Below, piece by piece: positions 42,160 through 52,336 of a DNA stretch of 64,000 bases. The position numbers were made by a program, and so were the translations under genes. The notes beneath the pieces are model-generated. The model worked only from the letters and a program-made list of their open reading frames with translations. It was not told the DNA's origin and did not search any database. Numbering within the stretch: the stretch's first letter is position 1; every line of letters begins with the position of its first letter. Source of the stretch: Bacteroidota bacterium. GTDB lineage: Bacteria; Bacteroidota; Bacteroidia; Bacteroidales; VadinHA17. The DNA is taken from NCBI GenBank assembly GCA_018262715.1, contig JADFDS010000012.1, positions 1 through 64,000 of the forward strand. Reading direction: 5' to 3'.

Positions 42160-43002
42160 TCAATAGGCTTTCAGGCTCATGTCAAGGCTTTTTATATGGT
42201 GGGTCAGAGCCCCTATTGAAATGTAATCCACGCCGCAGAGGGCATAATCCCTCACGTTTTCCAGGGTGATGCCTCCCGATGATTCGGTCTCAGTTCTCCC
42301 GGCGATCAGAGCCACGGCTTTTCTGGTTTCAGGAATACTGAAATTGTCAAGCATGATCCGGTCAACGCCTCCCGTTTCAAGTATTTCCGTAACCTCCCTG
42401 ATGTTCCGTGCTTCCACTTCGATCCTCAGGTTGAGTCCGTGTGCTGACAAATACTCCTGTGTCCGCCTGATTGCTGCGGTGATACCCCCGGCATAGTCGA
42501 TATGGTTATCCTTCAGCATGATCATATCATAGAGGCCCATTCGGTGGTTGACTCCTCCTCCGGTACGTACTGCCTCCTTTTCGAGGGCGCGCATACCCGG
42601 GGTTGTTTTGCGGGTGTCAGTGATTTTTGCTTGTGTGTCACTGACTTTTTCGGTATAGAGGGCGGTGGCGGTGGCTATGCCACTCATTCTCTGCATAATG
42701 TTAAGCACCAGTCTCTCTGAGCGCAGGATAGACTGAGCCTTGCCTGACACGGTAAGAGCTATGTCGCCGTATTGAACCCTGTCACCGTCCCGAAGGAGTA
42801 TCTCTGCCTGCAGTGACGGATCTGCAATGCTGAAAACTTCGCGTGCAACGCGAAGCCCGGAGATGATGCCGCTTTCCTTTACTATAAGCCTGGCACGGCC
42901 TGCGGCGGTGTCAGGGATGGATGCAAGTGAGCTGTGATCGCCGTCGCCGGTGTCTTCGGCGAAGGCATTGATTATAAATGACCGCAGCTGGTTATCACTC
43001 AT
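42160..43002 (-). CDS. nadC: Nicotinate-nucleotide pyrophosphorylase NadC
   Basis: 280 residues, a normal QPRTase. Motifs include EDTGDGDHSS, the Arg/Lys-rich KITDTRKTTPGMRALEKEAV and RTGGGVNHRMGLYDMIMLKDNH, and VEARNIREVTEIL with the final ALTHHIKSLDMSLK. It converts quinolinate and PRPP to nicotinate mononucleotide in NAD synthesis. Its start overlaps the stop of the DUF4783 gene by eight bases, suggesting coupled translation. Confidence 0.97.
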   Translation of the reverse strand: MSDNQLRSFIINAFAEDTGDGDHSSLASIPDTAAGRARLIVKESGIISGLRVAREVFSIADPSLQAEILLRDGDRVQYGDIALTVSGKAQSILRSERLVLNIMQRMSGIATATALYTEKVSDTQAKITDTRKTTPGMRALEKEAVRTGGGVNHRMGLYDMIMLKDNHIDYAGGITAAIRRTQEYLSAHGLNLRIEVEARNIREVTEILETGGVDRIMLDNFSIPETRKAVALIAGRTETESSGGITLENVRDYALCGVDYISIGALTHHIKSLDMSLKAY

Positions 43003-43396
43003 TGTCAGCCTCGATCCTAATCTGGTGTATCAGGGGGTTGCCGTCAACTTTCTTCAGCAGGAAATAAACCCGGAACTTGCCCTTATCGGTTTCCAGGTTC
43101 GCTATTGCATACTGGGCGTCGCCCCTGGCCCCCTGGTGCTTGATGACAAATTCGCGTGAGCGGTAGCGGGTGAAGAAATCCTTCAGTATTGTCTCGGCTA
43201 CACTCTTACTGTAAAAATCCTCCTTCCCCGGCAGAACCAGCTCAACTGTCTTGTTGAGGTATTCGGAGAGCCCCGAAGCGCTTCCTGTACGGAAGGCGAT
43301 TGCGATACCTGCAGGTATCCTGGGCTGATCCTGGGCAGCAAGCAGAAATGCAAAGGTGAGAAGCACACCTGCCGTTGCCATAATCTTCTTTCTCAT
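42995..43396 (-). CDS. DUF4783 secreted protein
   Basis: 133 residues from the ATG at 43396. A signal peptide (MRKKIMATAGVLLTFAFLLA) precedes a compact domain with SEYLNKTVELVLPGKEDFYSK, then FFTRYRSREFVIKHQG and FRVYFLLKKVDGNPLIHQIRI. This is the DUF4783 pattern, an NTF2-like fold in Bacteroidota; function unknown. Upstream in-frame codons to 43465 are rejected because they overlap two -7 elements and precede the signal peptide. It leads the minus-strand operon with nadC and the YihY-type gene. Confidence 0.87.
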   Translation of the reverse strand: MRKKIMATAGVLLTFAFLLAAQDQPRIPAGIAIAFRTGSASGLSEYLNKTVELVLPGKEDFYSKSVAETILKDFFTRYRSREFVIKHQGARGDAQYAIANLETDKGKFRVYFLLKKVDGNPLIHQIRIEADNE

Positions 43397-43431
43397 TTTG
43401 TTTCCTTTATGCTTTACACGTAAGGACAAAG

Positions 43432-43449
43432 CAAATTTAACCAAATATA
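43432..43449 (-). promoter_or_regulatory. Two -7-like elements upstream of the DUF4783-nadC operon
   Basis: The minus strand carries TATATTTG (43449-43442) and TAAATTTG (43439-43432), both perfect TAnnTTTG matches, 45 and 35 bp before the ATG. Which one is used cannot be told. Confidence 0.45.
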
Positions 43450-43510
43450 TCAAAAACCGAACCACTTTTAATTATCAGGAAGACGCACCCGCAATAAAGG
43501 GCTTAATTGC

Positions 43511-43518
43511 TATATTTG
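43511..43518 (+). promoter_or_regulatory. Putative -7 element of rlmH and the histidine kinase gene (TATATTTG)
   Basis: A perfect TAnnTTTG, 28 bp before the rlmH ATG. Divergent from the DUF4783 promoter. Confidence 0.5.
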
Positions 43519-43546
43519 CCATACTCAACAGAAACCGGGGAGAGTA

Positions 43547-44020
43547 ATGAAGATGGTGTTCCTGCTGACTGGAAAAACTGATCAGTCATGGATAAGGGAC
43601 GGGGTGGCGGAATATGAGAAGAGGATCTCAAAGTACGGCCGTCTCGAAACAATAACCCTTCCCGATGTCCGGAACCCGGGTAACCGCCCGGCAGAATGGG
43701 TAAAGGCCAGGGAGGCAGATAAGATGCTGGCGCAACTCCGGAATGATGATCACGTGGTCTTGCTTGATGAACGCGGGAAGGGTTATTCAACGCTGGAACT
43801 TGCTGACTGGATGCGCCGGACGGTGATGCTGCCGGTAAAAAGGATTGTGTTCGTGGTTGGAGGGCCCTATGGGTTCGATACCTCGGTAACTGCAAGGGCA
43901 GATCATATGCTCTCGCTTTCAAGGCTCACGTTCTCACACCAGGTGGTACGATTATTGTTCGCGGAACAACTATACAGGGTACTTTCGGTCATTGCCGGGG
44001 ATCCCTATCATCATGAATAG
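43547..44020 (+). CDS. rlmH: 23S rRNA (pseudouridine1915-N3)-methyltransferase RlmH
   Basis: 157 residues, an SPOUT methyltransferase of standard length. It has the deep-knot region VFVVGGPYGFDTSV and then LSLSRLTFSHQVVRLLFAEQLYRVLSVIAGDPYHHE, the invariant RlmH C-terminus, and LLDERGKGYSTLELADW in the middle. It methylates pseudouridine 1915 in helix 69 of 23S rRNA. The stop overlaps the preferred start of the histidine kinase gene. Confidence 0.98.
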   Translation: MKMVFLLTGKTDQSWIRDGVAEYEKRISKYGRLETITLPDVRNPGNRPAEWVKAREADKMLAQLRNDDHVVLLDERGKGYSTLELADWMRRTVMLPVKRIVFVVGGPYGFDTSVTARADHMLSLSRLTFSHQVVRLLFAEQLYRVLSVIAGDPYHHE

Positions 44021-47000
44021 CCTTATGGCTGAGAAACTGAAGAACATCAGGATAGTAGGAGTCGCCCTTCTCATCGCTGTTGCCCTGGCCGCAGTTGCTG
44101 ACCTTCTCTATTTCAGCGACCTGGAGTGGCGATACCGTACATCATGCGTTGACGCCAGGCTAACATCACTTGAGAATGATGCTGAAAAACTGCTCAGGAC
44201 AGCTGAAAAGCAGATCTCTGATGCGGGTGATCCTTCATCCCTGTTCCACAGTACTCTCGGCAGCAACGCCCTTAAGAAGGGGATCACACTGCTGGTTTAC
44301 CGTGAGGGACGCATAGTCTACTGGTCAGACAACAGCATTGCCTTCCCCGTGATCTATGAGCAGCATTTTGATGAGCATAAGCCGGTCTTCTACAGCAACG
44401 GCTGGTTCGTACCGGTGCACCTGGAAAACAGTGAATATGAGATGCTGGCACTGATCAAGGTGTACAGGCAGTACCCGATTGTGAACAATATTCTTCAGAC
44501 AGGCTTTCCCGAGACGTTTTCTCTTCCTGATGAGGTCCGTATCACCTTTGACCCTTCCGCCTCGGGCTTCAGGATATGGGGATCGGAGGAGGAATTTCAC
44601 TTCGGCCTTCTTTTCCCCGAGACGAAGACCAACACCATATTCCTGGCCATTCCGGCACTGCTCTGGCTTATAGTCCTTTTCCTGCTGGTAAGGCTGGTGA
44701 TCCTTGTTGCCCTTTACATTGACAGGAAATCCAGGGCGTCGTCAGGTGTTGCCATTGCCTTTATTGCGCTTCTGGCGGCATACGGAGTCCTTCTTCTGAC
44801 GGGATTGCCGCGTTCGGTTACTTCGACAGAGCTGTTTTCACCGTTCAACTGGTCAGCCGGCCGGCTGATGCCGACGGTAGGCCACGTCCTGCTTCTCGGC
44901 ATTCTGATCCTTTCCGGTATCCGGTTCACATTCAGGAGCGGCAGGTTCAGCAAGCCATGGACGGGGCAGGGAATATTCAGGTACCTGGTCCCGGGAGTAA
45001 TGCTGGCAACGGGATTTGTCATCTTCCTCCTGGTTGAGGCCTATTTCAGGGACCTGGTGGTGAATTCGGCAATCAGTTTTGAGGCCTACCGGATTCTTGA
45101 CATGACCTTCATGAGCCTGGCCGGCATAGTCTCTGTGATGCTGTTGCTGACCATTCCCGTGATACTTATCATGCGCACATTCAGGATGATGAACGGGTGG
45201 CCCCTGCGTGAGATCCTTGCGGTTGCCGGCGGAACCGTGCTGCTGCTCCCTCTGGCATGCCTGTCCGGTACCGGCTGCAACGGCTGGAGCATCCTGTGGG
45301 TACTGGTGATGGTCACCACGATTTTTATTTGGCAGAGGAAATCCTACTCCGAGGTATCACTCGCAATCATCTTTTCAGTAATAACGGCCCTGCTCTCCAC
45401 CGCACTTATTATCAAATACTCAATCATCAGGGAGGAGAGAAACATGAAGGTCATGGCCATCTCCCTTGCCAGCGACAATGATATGGTGGCAGAAGGGATG
45501 ATCATTGACATGTGGACGGCGCTGGAGGGAGACACCGTGCTTGCACGGATGGTCAAAAAGGAAATAATCACTCCGGGAGACATCAATTCTGTCTACAGGT
45601 ATCTTGAGGATGGCTACTTCTACGGTTACTGGGAAAACTATGATATCAGCATTGTTATCTGCCGCAATGACTCACCCCTCAGCCTGGGTTCCACGGGCAC
45701 AGAAGTGGCCAACTGCTTCGACTGGTTTGACAACCGTATAAGGAATGAGGGTGACACCATCACGAATACCGGTTTTTACTTCATGCGCAACCGTACCGGA
45801 AGGGCCTGGTACATGTCAAAGCTCCTGTATGAGCTATCGCCGGGTGTGACCAACGGAATCTTCATTGAGCTGGTCAGCCATATAGAGACGTTCCTGGCAG
45901 GCTACCCTGAGTTGCTTCTCGACGGGGGGCATCAGAGATTTCCAATGCTTAAGGACATCTCATACGCGAAATACAACAAGGGGGCGCTGGTCCTGAGGTC
46001 AGGCGAATATCCGTACGATGCTTCCATTGCCGGAGGGCAGTCGGAGAGGGAGGAGTTCCGGTTTGAAGATACCAGGGATTACAGGCACCTGTACTATACA
46101 CTGGGTGACATGACCCTTTTAGTCACCGCAGCCAGGGTAAAGCTGCTTGACCGGATAATCACTTTTGCCTATCTCTTCATTGCCACCCTTATCTACGTTT
46201 TAATATTGCTTGTCATCTTCACTCTGAGACCTGCCGAGCTCCTGAAAACGGATACATTTCGCCGGCGCCTGCAGCTGTCATTTGCAGCCGTTCTTACCGT
46301 GGTCTTCATTATTGTGATCACCGGTGCGCTTATGTTAAGCACCAGGCAGTTCCGCAGTAATCATACCAGGATCATAATTGAAAAAGCGACATCGCTCTCG
46401 ATAGAGCTGGAGCACAAGCTCTCCTCTGAGAAGACGCTTGAGGGAGGGTGGCAGACACCAGACTATCCCACGCTTAACCATCTGCTGGTGAAGTTCTCAA
46501 ATGTATTCTTCACTGACATCAATCTCTATTCACCTTCCGGGAGGCTCATAGCAACATCGAGGCCCGAGGTTTTTTCGCGCAAGCTTGAAGGCAGCATGAT
46601 TGATCCTGTAGCTTTCGGTATGCTTACATCCGGAGGCAGGGATGAGTACATTGGTATTGAGAGCATTGGCAGCATGAGTTTCCTCTCAGCCTATCTGTCA
46701 TTCTACAATGAGGACAACGAGCTCCTGGCATATCTCAACATACCCTATTTTGCCATGCAGAACCTCCTGGCAAAAGAGACTTCTAACCTGATTGTCACCC
46801 TTGTAAACTTTGCACTGCTCTTCCTGCTGATTATGATGTGGGTGGCAGTTTTTTTGAGTGAAAGGATTACCAGGCCGCTCAGTATGCTTCAGGAGGCAAT
46901 GGCTTCGGTTGCCTACGGGAGGAAGAACGAACATATAAGCTATAACAGTCGCGATGAGGTTGGCGAGCTTGTGAGACAATACAACAGGATGACTGATGAG

Positions 47001-47714
47001 CTGGAAGAGAGTGCCGGCAAGCTTGCGCGCACCGAGCGCGAGATGGCCTGGCGGGAGATGGCCAGGCAGATAGCCCATGAGATCAAGAACCCTCTCACCC
47101 CGATGAAGCTCAATGTGCAGCAACTGTTAAAGTCCTGGAATGACAGGGTTCCTGATTTCGAGAAGAGAATCGAGAGCTTTACAGTAAATCAGATTGAATT
47201 TATCGATAACCTTTCCAACATTGCCTCAGCCTTCTCATCATTTGCCAAGATGCCGGTGGCAGAACCTGCCGAGGTAGACGTCCTGGCCCAGCTGAACACC
47301 ACTCTTGCCATGTTCGGCCATGCCGATGATACAACCATCACCCTGGAAAGCGGTAAAATCACCAGGGCAGTCGTGATGGCTGACAGGGAACATCTGAACA
47401 GCGTCTTTTCCAACCTGCTGAAGAACGCGATACAGTCTATACCTCCCGGGAGAAAGGGAGAAATCAGGATAGTGCTTTCTGCTGATGAAAACCATGTAAG
47501 GGTTAGATTCATTGACAACGGCACCGGTATTTCAGATGAGCTGATCCCCAAAATGTTCACTCCTAATTTTACCACAAAATCGTCCGGAATGGGGCTTGGT
47601 TTATCAATCGTAAAACGACATGTTGAGGGAGCCGGCGGAAAGATCTGGTTTACAACGGAACAGGACAAGGGGACAGTTTTCACCGTTGAGTTTCCCCTGC
47701 TCTTCGCTGTTTAG
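44013..47714 (+). CDS. Large polytopic sensor histidine kinase (NtrY-like catalytic core)
   Basis: 1233 residues from the ATG at 44013. The N-terminal half has about eight to nine hydrophobic helices, one near residues 10-30 and a cluster between about 210 and 480. A large extracytoplasmic region follows, then further helices near 710, 755 and 925. Next come a HAMP-like segment (ITRPLSMLQEAM, YNSRDEVGELVRQYNRM), the phosphoacceptor IAHEIKNPLTPMKLNVQQL (His near 1022), and an HATPase with NLLKNAIQS, DNGTGISDE and GMGLGLSIVKRHVEG. The core resembles NtrY-type kinases. No receiver domain or adjacent response regulator is present. It overlaps the end of rlmH by eight bases. Confidence 0.92.
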   Translation: MNSLMAEKLKNIRIVGVALLIAVALAAVADLLYFSDLEWRYRTSCVDARLTSLENDAEKLLRTAEKQISDAGDPSSLFHSTLGSNALKKGITLLVYREGRIVYWSDNSIAFPVIYEQHFDEHKPVFYSNGWFVPVHLENSEYEMLALIKVYRQYPIVNNILQTGFPETFSLPDEVRITFDPSASGFRIWGSEEEFHFGLLFPETKTNTIFLAIPALLWLIVLFLLVRLVILVALYIDRKSRASSGVAIAFIALLAAYGVLLLTGLPRSVTSTELFSPFNWSAGRLMPTVGHVLLLGILILSGIRFTFRSGRFSKPWTGQGIFRYLVPGVMLATGFVIFLLVEAYFRDLVVNSAISFEAYRILDMTFMSLAGIVSVMLLLTIPVILIMRTFRMMNGWPLREILAVAGGTVLLLPLACLSGTGCNGWSILWVLVMVTTIFIWQRKSYSEVSLAIIFSVITALLSTALIIKYSIIREERNMKVMAISLASDNDMVAEGMIIDMWTALEGDTVLARMVKKEIITPGDINSVYRYLEDGYFYGYWENYDISIVICRNDSPLSLGSTGTEVANCFDWFDNRIRNEGDTITNTGFYFMRNRTGRAWYMSKLLYELSPGVTNGIFIELVSHIETFLAGYPELLLDGGHQRFPMLKDISYAKYNKGALVLRSGEYPYDASIAGGQSEREEFRFEDTRDYRHLYYTLGDMTLLVTAARVKLLDRIITFAYLFIATLIYVLILLVIFTLRPAELLKTDTFRRRLQLSFAAVLTVVFIIVITGALMLSTRQFRSNHTRIIIEKATSLSIELEHKLSSEKTLEGGWQTPDYPTLNHLLVKFSNVFFTDINLYSPSGRLIATSRPEVFSRKLEGSMIDPVAFGMLTSGGRDEYIGIESIGSMSFLSAYLSFYNEDNELLAYLNIPYFAMQNLLAKETSNLIVTLVNFALLFLLIMMWVAVFLSERITRPLSMLQEAMASVAYGRKNEHISYNSRDEVGELVRQYNRMTDELEESAGKLARTEREMAWREMARQIAHEIKNPLTPMKLNVQQLLKSWNDRVPDFEKRIESFTVNQIEFIDNLSNIASAFSSFAKMPVAEPAEVDVLAQLNTTLAMFGHADDTTITLESGKITRAVVMADREHLNSVFSNLLKNAIQSIPPGRKGEIRIVLSADENHVRVRFIDNGTGISDELIPKMFTPNFTTKSSGMGLGLSIVKRHVEGAGGKIWFTTEQDKGTVFTVEFPLLFAV

Positions 47715-47795
47715 CCTCATTAAACACGGGGCTCCTAAAATAATCTGCGGTTTTCTCAGTTTTAATAACGTAGATTAGCAAACCAGTTCCTCAAG

Positions 47796-50700
47796 ATGCC
47801 CCTTAGTTTCCGTAACATAGCCAGGAGTTATCTTCTGATAATTGTGCTGATGATAACCTTCGGTTCTGTATTGGTGTCAGGGCAGACACCCCTTCTTACC
47901 GGCCAGGTCAACAGGTATGCGAAGGTCACTGCCGTTGGTGCCAGTTTTGTCATTGTGGATGATGCCGGTGACTTTGCTGTCAGTGATACCGTTATGGTGA
48001 TGCAGATGAACGGGGTGGAGATCAATGCGGGCACAGCCCTGGAGGGGAATTATCAGAACACGATAGGAACTCCCGGCAAGTATGAAATAATAATTGTGTC
48101 ATCAGTCAATACGGGCACTCGCAGGATTGATTTCACCCGGGTGCTGATGAATGCCTATGATCCTGCAGCAAGTGTACAGCTCGTTAAGGTAAGGACTTAC
48201 CGTGATGCTGTTGTCAACACCCAGCTTTCATGCCAGGCATGGGATTCAGCCTCAGTCACCGGAGGGGTTCTGGTGTTCATGGTAAAGGGAGTTCTGACAC
48301 TCAATGCAGATATAAATGTTTCCGGGTCCGGATTCAGGGGAGGAATCGTATCACAGGGCATAGGCTGGTGTCAGAACACATATGACAGTCTCAGGTGGGA
48401 ATCATACAGCATATGGTCACCTGTCGCAGGGTACAAAGGTGAAGGTCTTGGCATCCGGACTGCCCTTGGCCAGCCTCTTTATCCTTACTTCATGAAGGGT
48501 AAGGGTGCGAATATGACCGGTGGTGGCGGTGGCAACGGTCACTTCTCGGGCGGCGGCGGCGGTTCCAGCTACGGTTCCGGCAGTGTAGGGGACCAGGAGA
48601 TGGCTCCCGATACCTGCGGTTTCCTCAGGCCAGGCGGCCGGCCGGGATTCACGGTTGCCAGTTATCCCACACTGAACACAGGAGTTTATATGGGTGGCGG
48701 CGGCGGCGCTTCTGTATATCTGACTACCCCCACCACCTCTGCCGGGGCAAATGGTGGCGGAATTGTGATCATTCATGCTGACACCATTGTGGGTAACGGC
48801 AGAATCATCACTGCAAGCGGCGCAGCGGCAAATAACAATTCTGCTGCAGATGCCGGTGCCGGCGGCGGCGGAGCAGGAGGCTCCGTGATAATAAGCACAA
48901 GACATTTCCTCTCAGCCCCGGTACTCTCTGCCGATGGCGGCAAGGGAGGCAATAACGTAAACCAGAATGGTGCGGGTGGCGGTGGCGGCGGCGGGCTGAT
49001 ATGGACTGCCGGGGTCTTCCCCGGAACGGCAACGGTTGCCGGCGGGCAGGGAGGCATACACAGCAGCGGCGATCCTAACCGTGACGGTTTACCCGGCCTT
49101 GTACGCAGTAACCTTAACCTGCCGCTTAACGGATTCCTCTTCAATGAGATATACATAGCCTACAACCAGCACCAGCTTGACTCAATCTGCGAAGGGATGG
49201 TTCCTCCGAAGATTACCGGCACGAGGCCGGCAGGAGGGAGCGGGACATACACTTACCAGTGGCAGAGAAGCTATGACAACAATAACTGGTCAGACGTGAC
49301 CGGTTCTTCCATCGAATACACGCCCACAGGAATCGAATCAGCCACTGTCTGGTTCAGGAGGGTGGTCAGTGACGGTGCCGGCATCATAGACCGGAGCCTG
49401 CCTGTACAGATTATCGTTCACCCTCGCATAACCGGAAATATCATAGGCAGTGACACCACGCTATGCTACAACATGGATCCTGAGGAGCTCTACCCGCTGA
49501 ACTCAGGTCCGGCAGGAGGAAATGGCCTCTACTTTTACCAGTGGGAGCAGAGCGCTGACAACGTTACATGGGGAAGCGCTGCCGGCATTGGCACTGCAGC
49601 GACATATAATCCTCAGGCCCTGACTGCCACTATGCACTATCAAAGGAGAGTCAGTTCGGGAGCCTGCTTCGATATAAGCTCACCTGTCACCGTAACGATA
49701 TTACCTGTCATCACCAATAACAGCGTAACGGCTGACCAGACCATCTGCGAAGGGACTCTCTTCAGTAACCTGTCAGGCAGCGCCCCCGCCGGCGGAGCGG
49801 CTCCCTCATTTACTTACCGGTGGATGAGCAGCACCGACAACACCAACTGGGCTCCGGCACCTGGAGCAGCCACTGCATCCGGCTACGATGTGACGAATGA
49901 TTCACCAGGTACAACCTGGTACAGGAGGGTGGTTTACAGCGGCCCGCTTAACACATGCCAGTCAACCAGCAACAGTGTCACCCTGATCTGCCACCCGGCG
50001 ATAACCAACAATACCATATCTGCTGACCAGACAATCTGTGAAGGCACTGCACCCGCAACCATTGACGGTACCGTTCCTGCCAGCGGAGCCGGCACCTACG
50101 GCTACCAGTGGATGAGCAGCCCCACCGGGGTATCATTCAGCAATATCAGCGGCGCTACCACTGAAGACCTGCCGGGCACCACTCTTACTGCGGGTATCTG
50201 GTACAGGCGTGTGGTGACCTCATCAGCCTGCACCAGCACCAGCAACAATGTTCATATCACGGTTGATCCGCGTATTACCGGATTTGACATTAGCCTCCCG
50301 GCACAGGGGCATGATACAATATGTACAGGAACCGCGCCGGGCCTCCTCTCGGGGACTCCCGCCGGCGGGCTGGGCACATTCACATACGCATGGGCCTCAT
50401 CTGCAGACAACAGTAACTTCACGCCACTCGCTGAGACAGGTCACTCGTACCAGCATGGCAACCTTACGGCAACAACATGGTTCCGCAGGACTGTCACCTC
50501 CGGCGCATGCACAGAGAGTTCAGTTTTCCGGATCACCGTTCTGCCGCAGATAACCGGAAATGTCATCACTGCTGATCAGACGGTATGCAACACTCATATC
50601 CCGGCGGCCCTCACCGGCGGCACACTCTCAGGCGGTGACGGCAAGTTCAGGTACCTGTGGGAAGGGAAAGAGTCACAGTCACCTGGCTGGACAGCTGCGC

Positions 50701-51401
50701 CAGGCACGAACAATGCCGCAACCTATCAGCCTGCGATGCTTGGCGAAACAACCCAGTTCAGGAGGAGTGTCTTCTCCGGTGAGAACAACTGTTGTGTTTC
50801 AGTATCAGATCCGGTCACAGTGAATGTTGACATCATGCCCGTCAATATCAATGCGGGTGCTGACCGCACACTTCTTCCCTACCAGTTCGCAGCTGTTCTG
50901 CAGGGAAGTTTTGACGGCGAGGGAACCTCAGCCTGGAGTTATGATTTCAGCAGCGGGAACGCAGAGCCGGTCTTTACAACGCCCCTCGAAAAGATCACCG
51001 AGGTAAGGAAGCTGGAGTTCGGAGACAACACTTTTATCTTCGCCGTCGCAAACGGTGCATGCATAGCGCCTGAGATGACTGTGACACTTACAGTGCCTGA
51101 TCTTACCATACCCCAGGGGGTAACGCCAAACAATGATGGCATAAATGACTACTTCAACGTTGAGGGGCTGGAGTTTACACGTAATGAGCTTGTTATTATC
51201 AACACGGCAGGTGCTGTTGTGTTTCGGGCTGCGGATTACCGCAGCAATGATCCGATTGGCGCCTGGACAGGGCTTGACCTGAACGGACGGGAGGTTCCCG
51301 ATGGCACCTATTATTACCTGTTGACCATAAAGGGAGCGCAGGACCTTGATGTTCCTGAATACTCGGCTCATATCAGTGGATTTATCATTCTCAGGAGATA
51401 A
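47796..51401 (+). CDS. Type IX secretion cargo: giant adhesin-like protein with CHU_C C-terminal domain
   Basis: 1201 residues. Signal peptide (about 1-33), then an N-terminal region of roughly 410 residues. Its second half is full of glycine clusters (GGGGGNGHFSGGGGGSS, GAGGGGAGGSVI) interspersed with beta strands. Six or so repeats of about 85-95 residues follow, each with a start like ITNNTISADQTICEGTAP, a YQWMSS segment and a WYRRVV strand, Ig-like in pattern. The end is the gliding-motility-associated (type B) sorting domain IPQGVTPNNDGINDYFNVEG, to SGFIILRR. It should be exported by the type IX system and attached at the surface. The PorP/SprF gene is next, as is usual for type B cargo. 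Confidence 0.9.
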   Translation: MPLSFRNIARSYLLIIVLMITFGSVLVSGQTPLLTGQVNRYAKVTAVGASFVIVDDAGDFAVSDTVMVMQMNGVEINAGTALEGNYQNTIGTPGKYEIIIVSSVNTGTRRIDFTRVLMNAYDPAASVQLVKVRTYRDAVVNTQLSCQAWDSASVTGGVLVFMVKGVLTLNADINVSGSGFRGGIVSQGIGWCQNTYDSLRWESYSIWSPVAGYKGEGLGIRTALGQPLYPYFMKGKGANMTGGGGGNGHFSGGGGGSSYGSGSVGDQEMAPDTCGFLRPGGRPGFTVASYPTLNTGVYMGGGGGASVYLTTPTTSAGANGGGIVIIHADTIVGNGRIITASGAAANNNSAADAGAGGGGAGGSVIISTRHFLSAPVLSADGGKGGNNVNQNGAGGGGGGGLIWTAGVFPGTATVAGGQGGIHSSGDPNRDGLPGLVRSNLNLPLNGFLFNEIYIAYNQHQLDSICEGMVPPKITGTRPAGGSGTYTYQWQRSYDNNNWSDVTGSSIEYTPTGIESATVWFRRVVSDGAGIIDRSLPVQIIVHPRITGNIIGSDTTLCYNMDPEELYPLNSGPAGGNGLYFYQWEQSADNVTWGSAAGIGTAATYNPQALTATMHYQRRVSSGACFDISSPVTVTILPVITNNSVTADQTICEGTLFSNLSGSAPAGGAAPSFTYRWMSSTDNTNWAPAPGAATASGYDVTNDSPGTTWYRRVVYSGPLNTCQSTSNSVTLICHPAITNNTISADQTICEGTAPATIDGTVPASGAGTYGYQWMSSPTGVSFSNISGATTEDLPGTTLTAGIWYRRVVTSSACTSTSNNVHITVDPRITGFDISLPAQGHDTICTGTAPGLLSGTPAGGLGTFTYAWASSADNSNFTPLAETGHSYQHGNLTATTWFRRTVTSGACTESSVFRITVLPQITGNVITADQTVCNTHIPAALTGGTLSGGDGKFRYLWEGKESQSPGWTAAPGTNNAATYQPAMLGETTQFRRSVFSGENNCCVSVSDPVTVNVDIMPVNINAGADRTLLPYQFAAVLQGSFDGEGTSAWSYDFSSGNAEPVFTTPLEKITEVRKLEFGDNTFIFAVANGACIAPEMTVTLTVPDLTIPQGVTPNNDGINDYFNVEGLEFTRNELVIINTAGAVVFRAADYRSNDPIGAWTGLDLNGREVPDGTYYYLLTIKGAQDLDVPEYSAHISGFIILRR

Positions 51402-51402
51402 G

Positions 51403-52332
51403 ATGAAGAGAGGTTTGCACATATCAGTTCTCCTTGCATTGGTGCTTGCGCTGCCGGTGGATGGGCAGCAGGTGCCTGTGACCAGCCAGTATCTTACCAA
51501 CGGCCTTGTTATCAATCCGGCTTATGCAGGTACCCGCGAGGCGCTGAGCGCCAATCTCTCGTACCGCAAGCAGTGGGCACGAATAAGCGGTGCCCCGCAG
51601 TTCCAGACACTTTCACTGCACAGCCCGGTAAACAAGAAGGAAAAAGTATCACTCGGACTGATGGCTGACTATCTCACATACGGTGTGACAAAGGATGTGG
51701 GTATATATGCTTTTTACGCTTACAGCGTAAGGTTAGGTCATGGAAGGCTTTCGATGGGACTTAAGGGCGGCTTTGACCTCAGCAACACCAATTACAACCG
51801 TCTGCAGTTCCCTGACGGCAACCCGGCTGATCCTCTCCTCACGGGAGACATGAAGTACACCCTTCCAAATATGGGAGTCGGATTCTATTATTATACTGAC
51901 AAATACTTCGCCGGATTGTCAGTACCATCTCTGCTGACTTATAAAAGAGACGAGGCTGACCAGTTCAGGGTGAGTCCTGACTATTCCCTGTTCAGGACAT
52001 ATCTCACAGCAGGAACACTGATAAGGTTTGCAGATGTGTTTAAGGTCAAGCCTTCGGTACTTGTGAGGTATTCAATGCACGAGCCACTGGAAGTTGACCT
52101 GAATGCCAACCTGATTTTTGCCGACATGCTATGGGTCGGAGGTTCATACAGAATTTCAGAGAAGGCAGCGGTTGCCCTCCTTGACCTGCAGGTAACACCT
52201 CAGCTTAAGGTTGGGTATTCCTTTGATTACCAGCTTGGCCATCTGAATAATTATACATCCGGGACACATGAGGTGTCACTGAGGTATGAGTTTGCATTTG
52301 CCGTAAGCGCAACATCGCCAAGGTATTTCTGA
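51403..52332 (+). CDS. PorP/SprF-family type IX secretion membrane protein
   Basis: 309 residues from the ATG at 51403, two bases after the adhesin stop. Signal peptide MKRGLHISVLLALVLALPVDG, then the family opening QQVPVTSQYLTNGLVINPAYAGTREALSANLSYRKQW, and a predicted outer-membrane barrel with alternating strands. PorP/SprF proteins help deliver or anchor type B cargo proteins at the surface and commonly sit directly behind the cargo gene, as here. An upstream in-frame start at 51346 lies inside the adhesin gene and would spoil the signal peptide. Confidence 0.95.
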   Translation: MKRGLHISVLLALVLALPVDGQQVPVTSQYLTNGLVINPAYAGTREALSANLSYRKQWARISGAPQFQTLSLHSPVNKKEKVSLGLMADYLTYGVTKDVGIYAFYAYSVRLGHGRLSMGLKGGFDLSNTNYNRLQFPDGNPADPLLTGDMKYTLPNMGVGFYYYTDKYFAGLSVPSLLTYKRDEADQFRVSPDYSLFRTYLTAGTLIRFADVFKVKPSVLVRYSMHEPLEVDLNANLIFADMLWVGGSYRISEKAAVALLDLQVTPQLKVGYSFDYQLGHLNNYTSGTHEVSLRYEFAFAVSATSPRYF

Positions 52333-52336
52333 AAAT

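Noticed and set aside
48517-49000. Low-complexity or assembly artefact in the glycine-rich part of the adhesin gene
   Set aside because: The frame is intact, glycine clusters alternate with regular beta strands, and such regions are usual in surface proteins with CHU_C ends.
50928-51515. 195-codon minus-strand ORF over the adhesin and PorP/SprF junction
   Set aside because: It is antisense across two genes and shows no domain.
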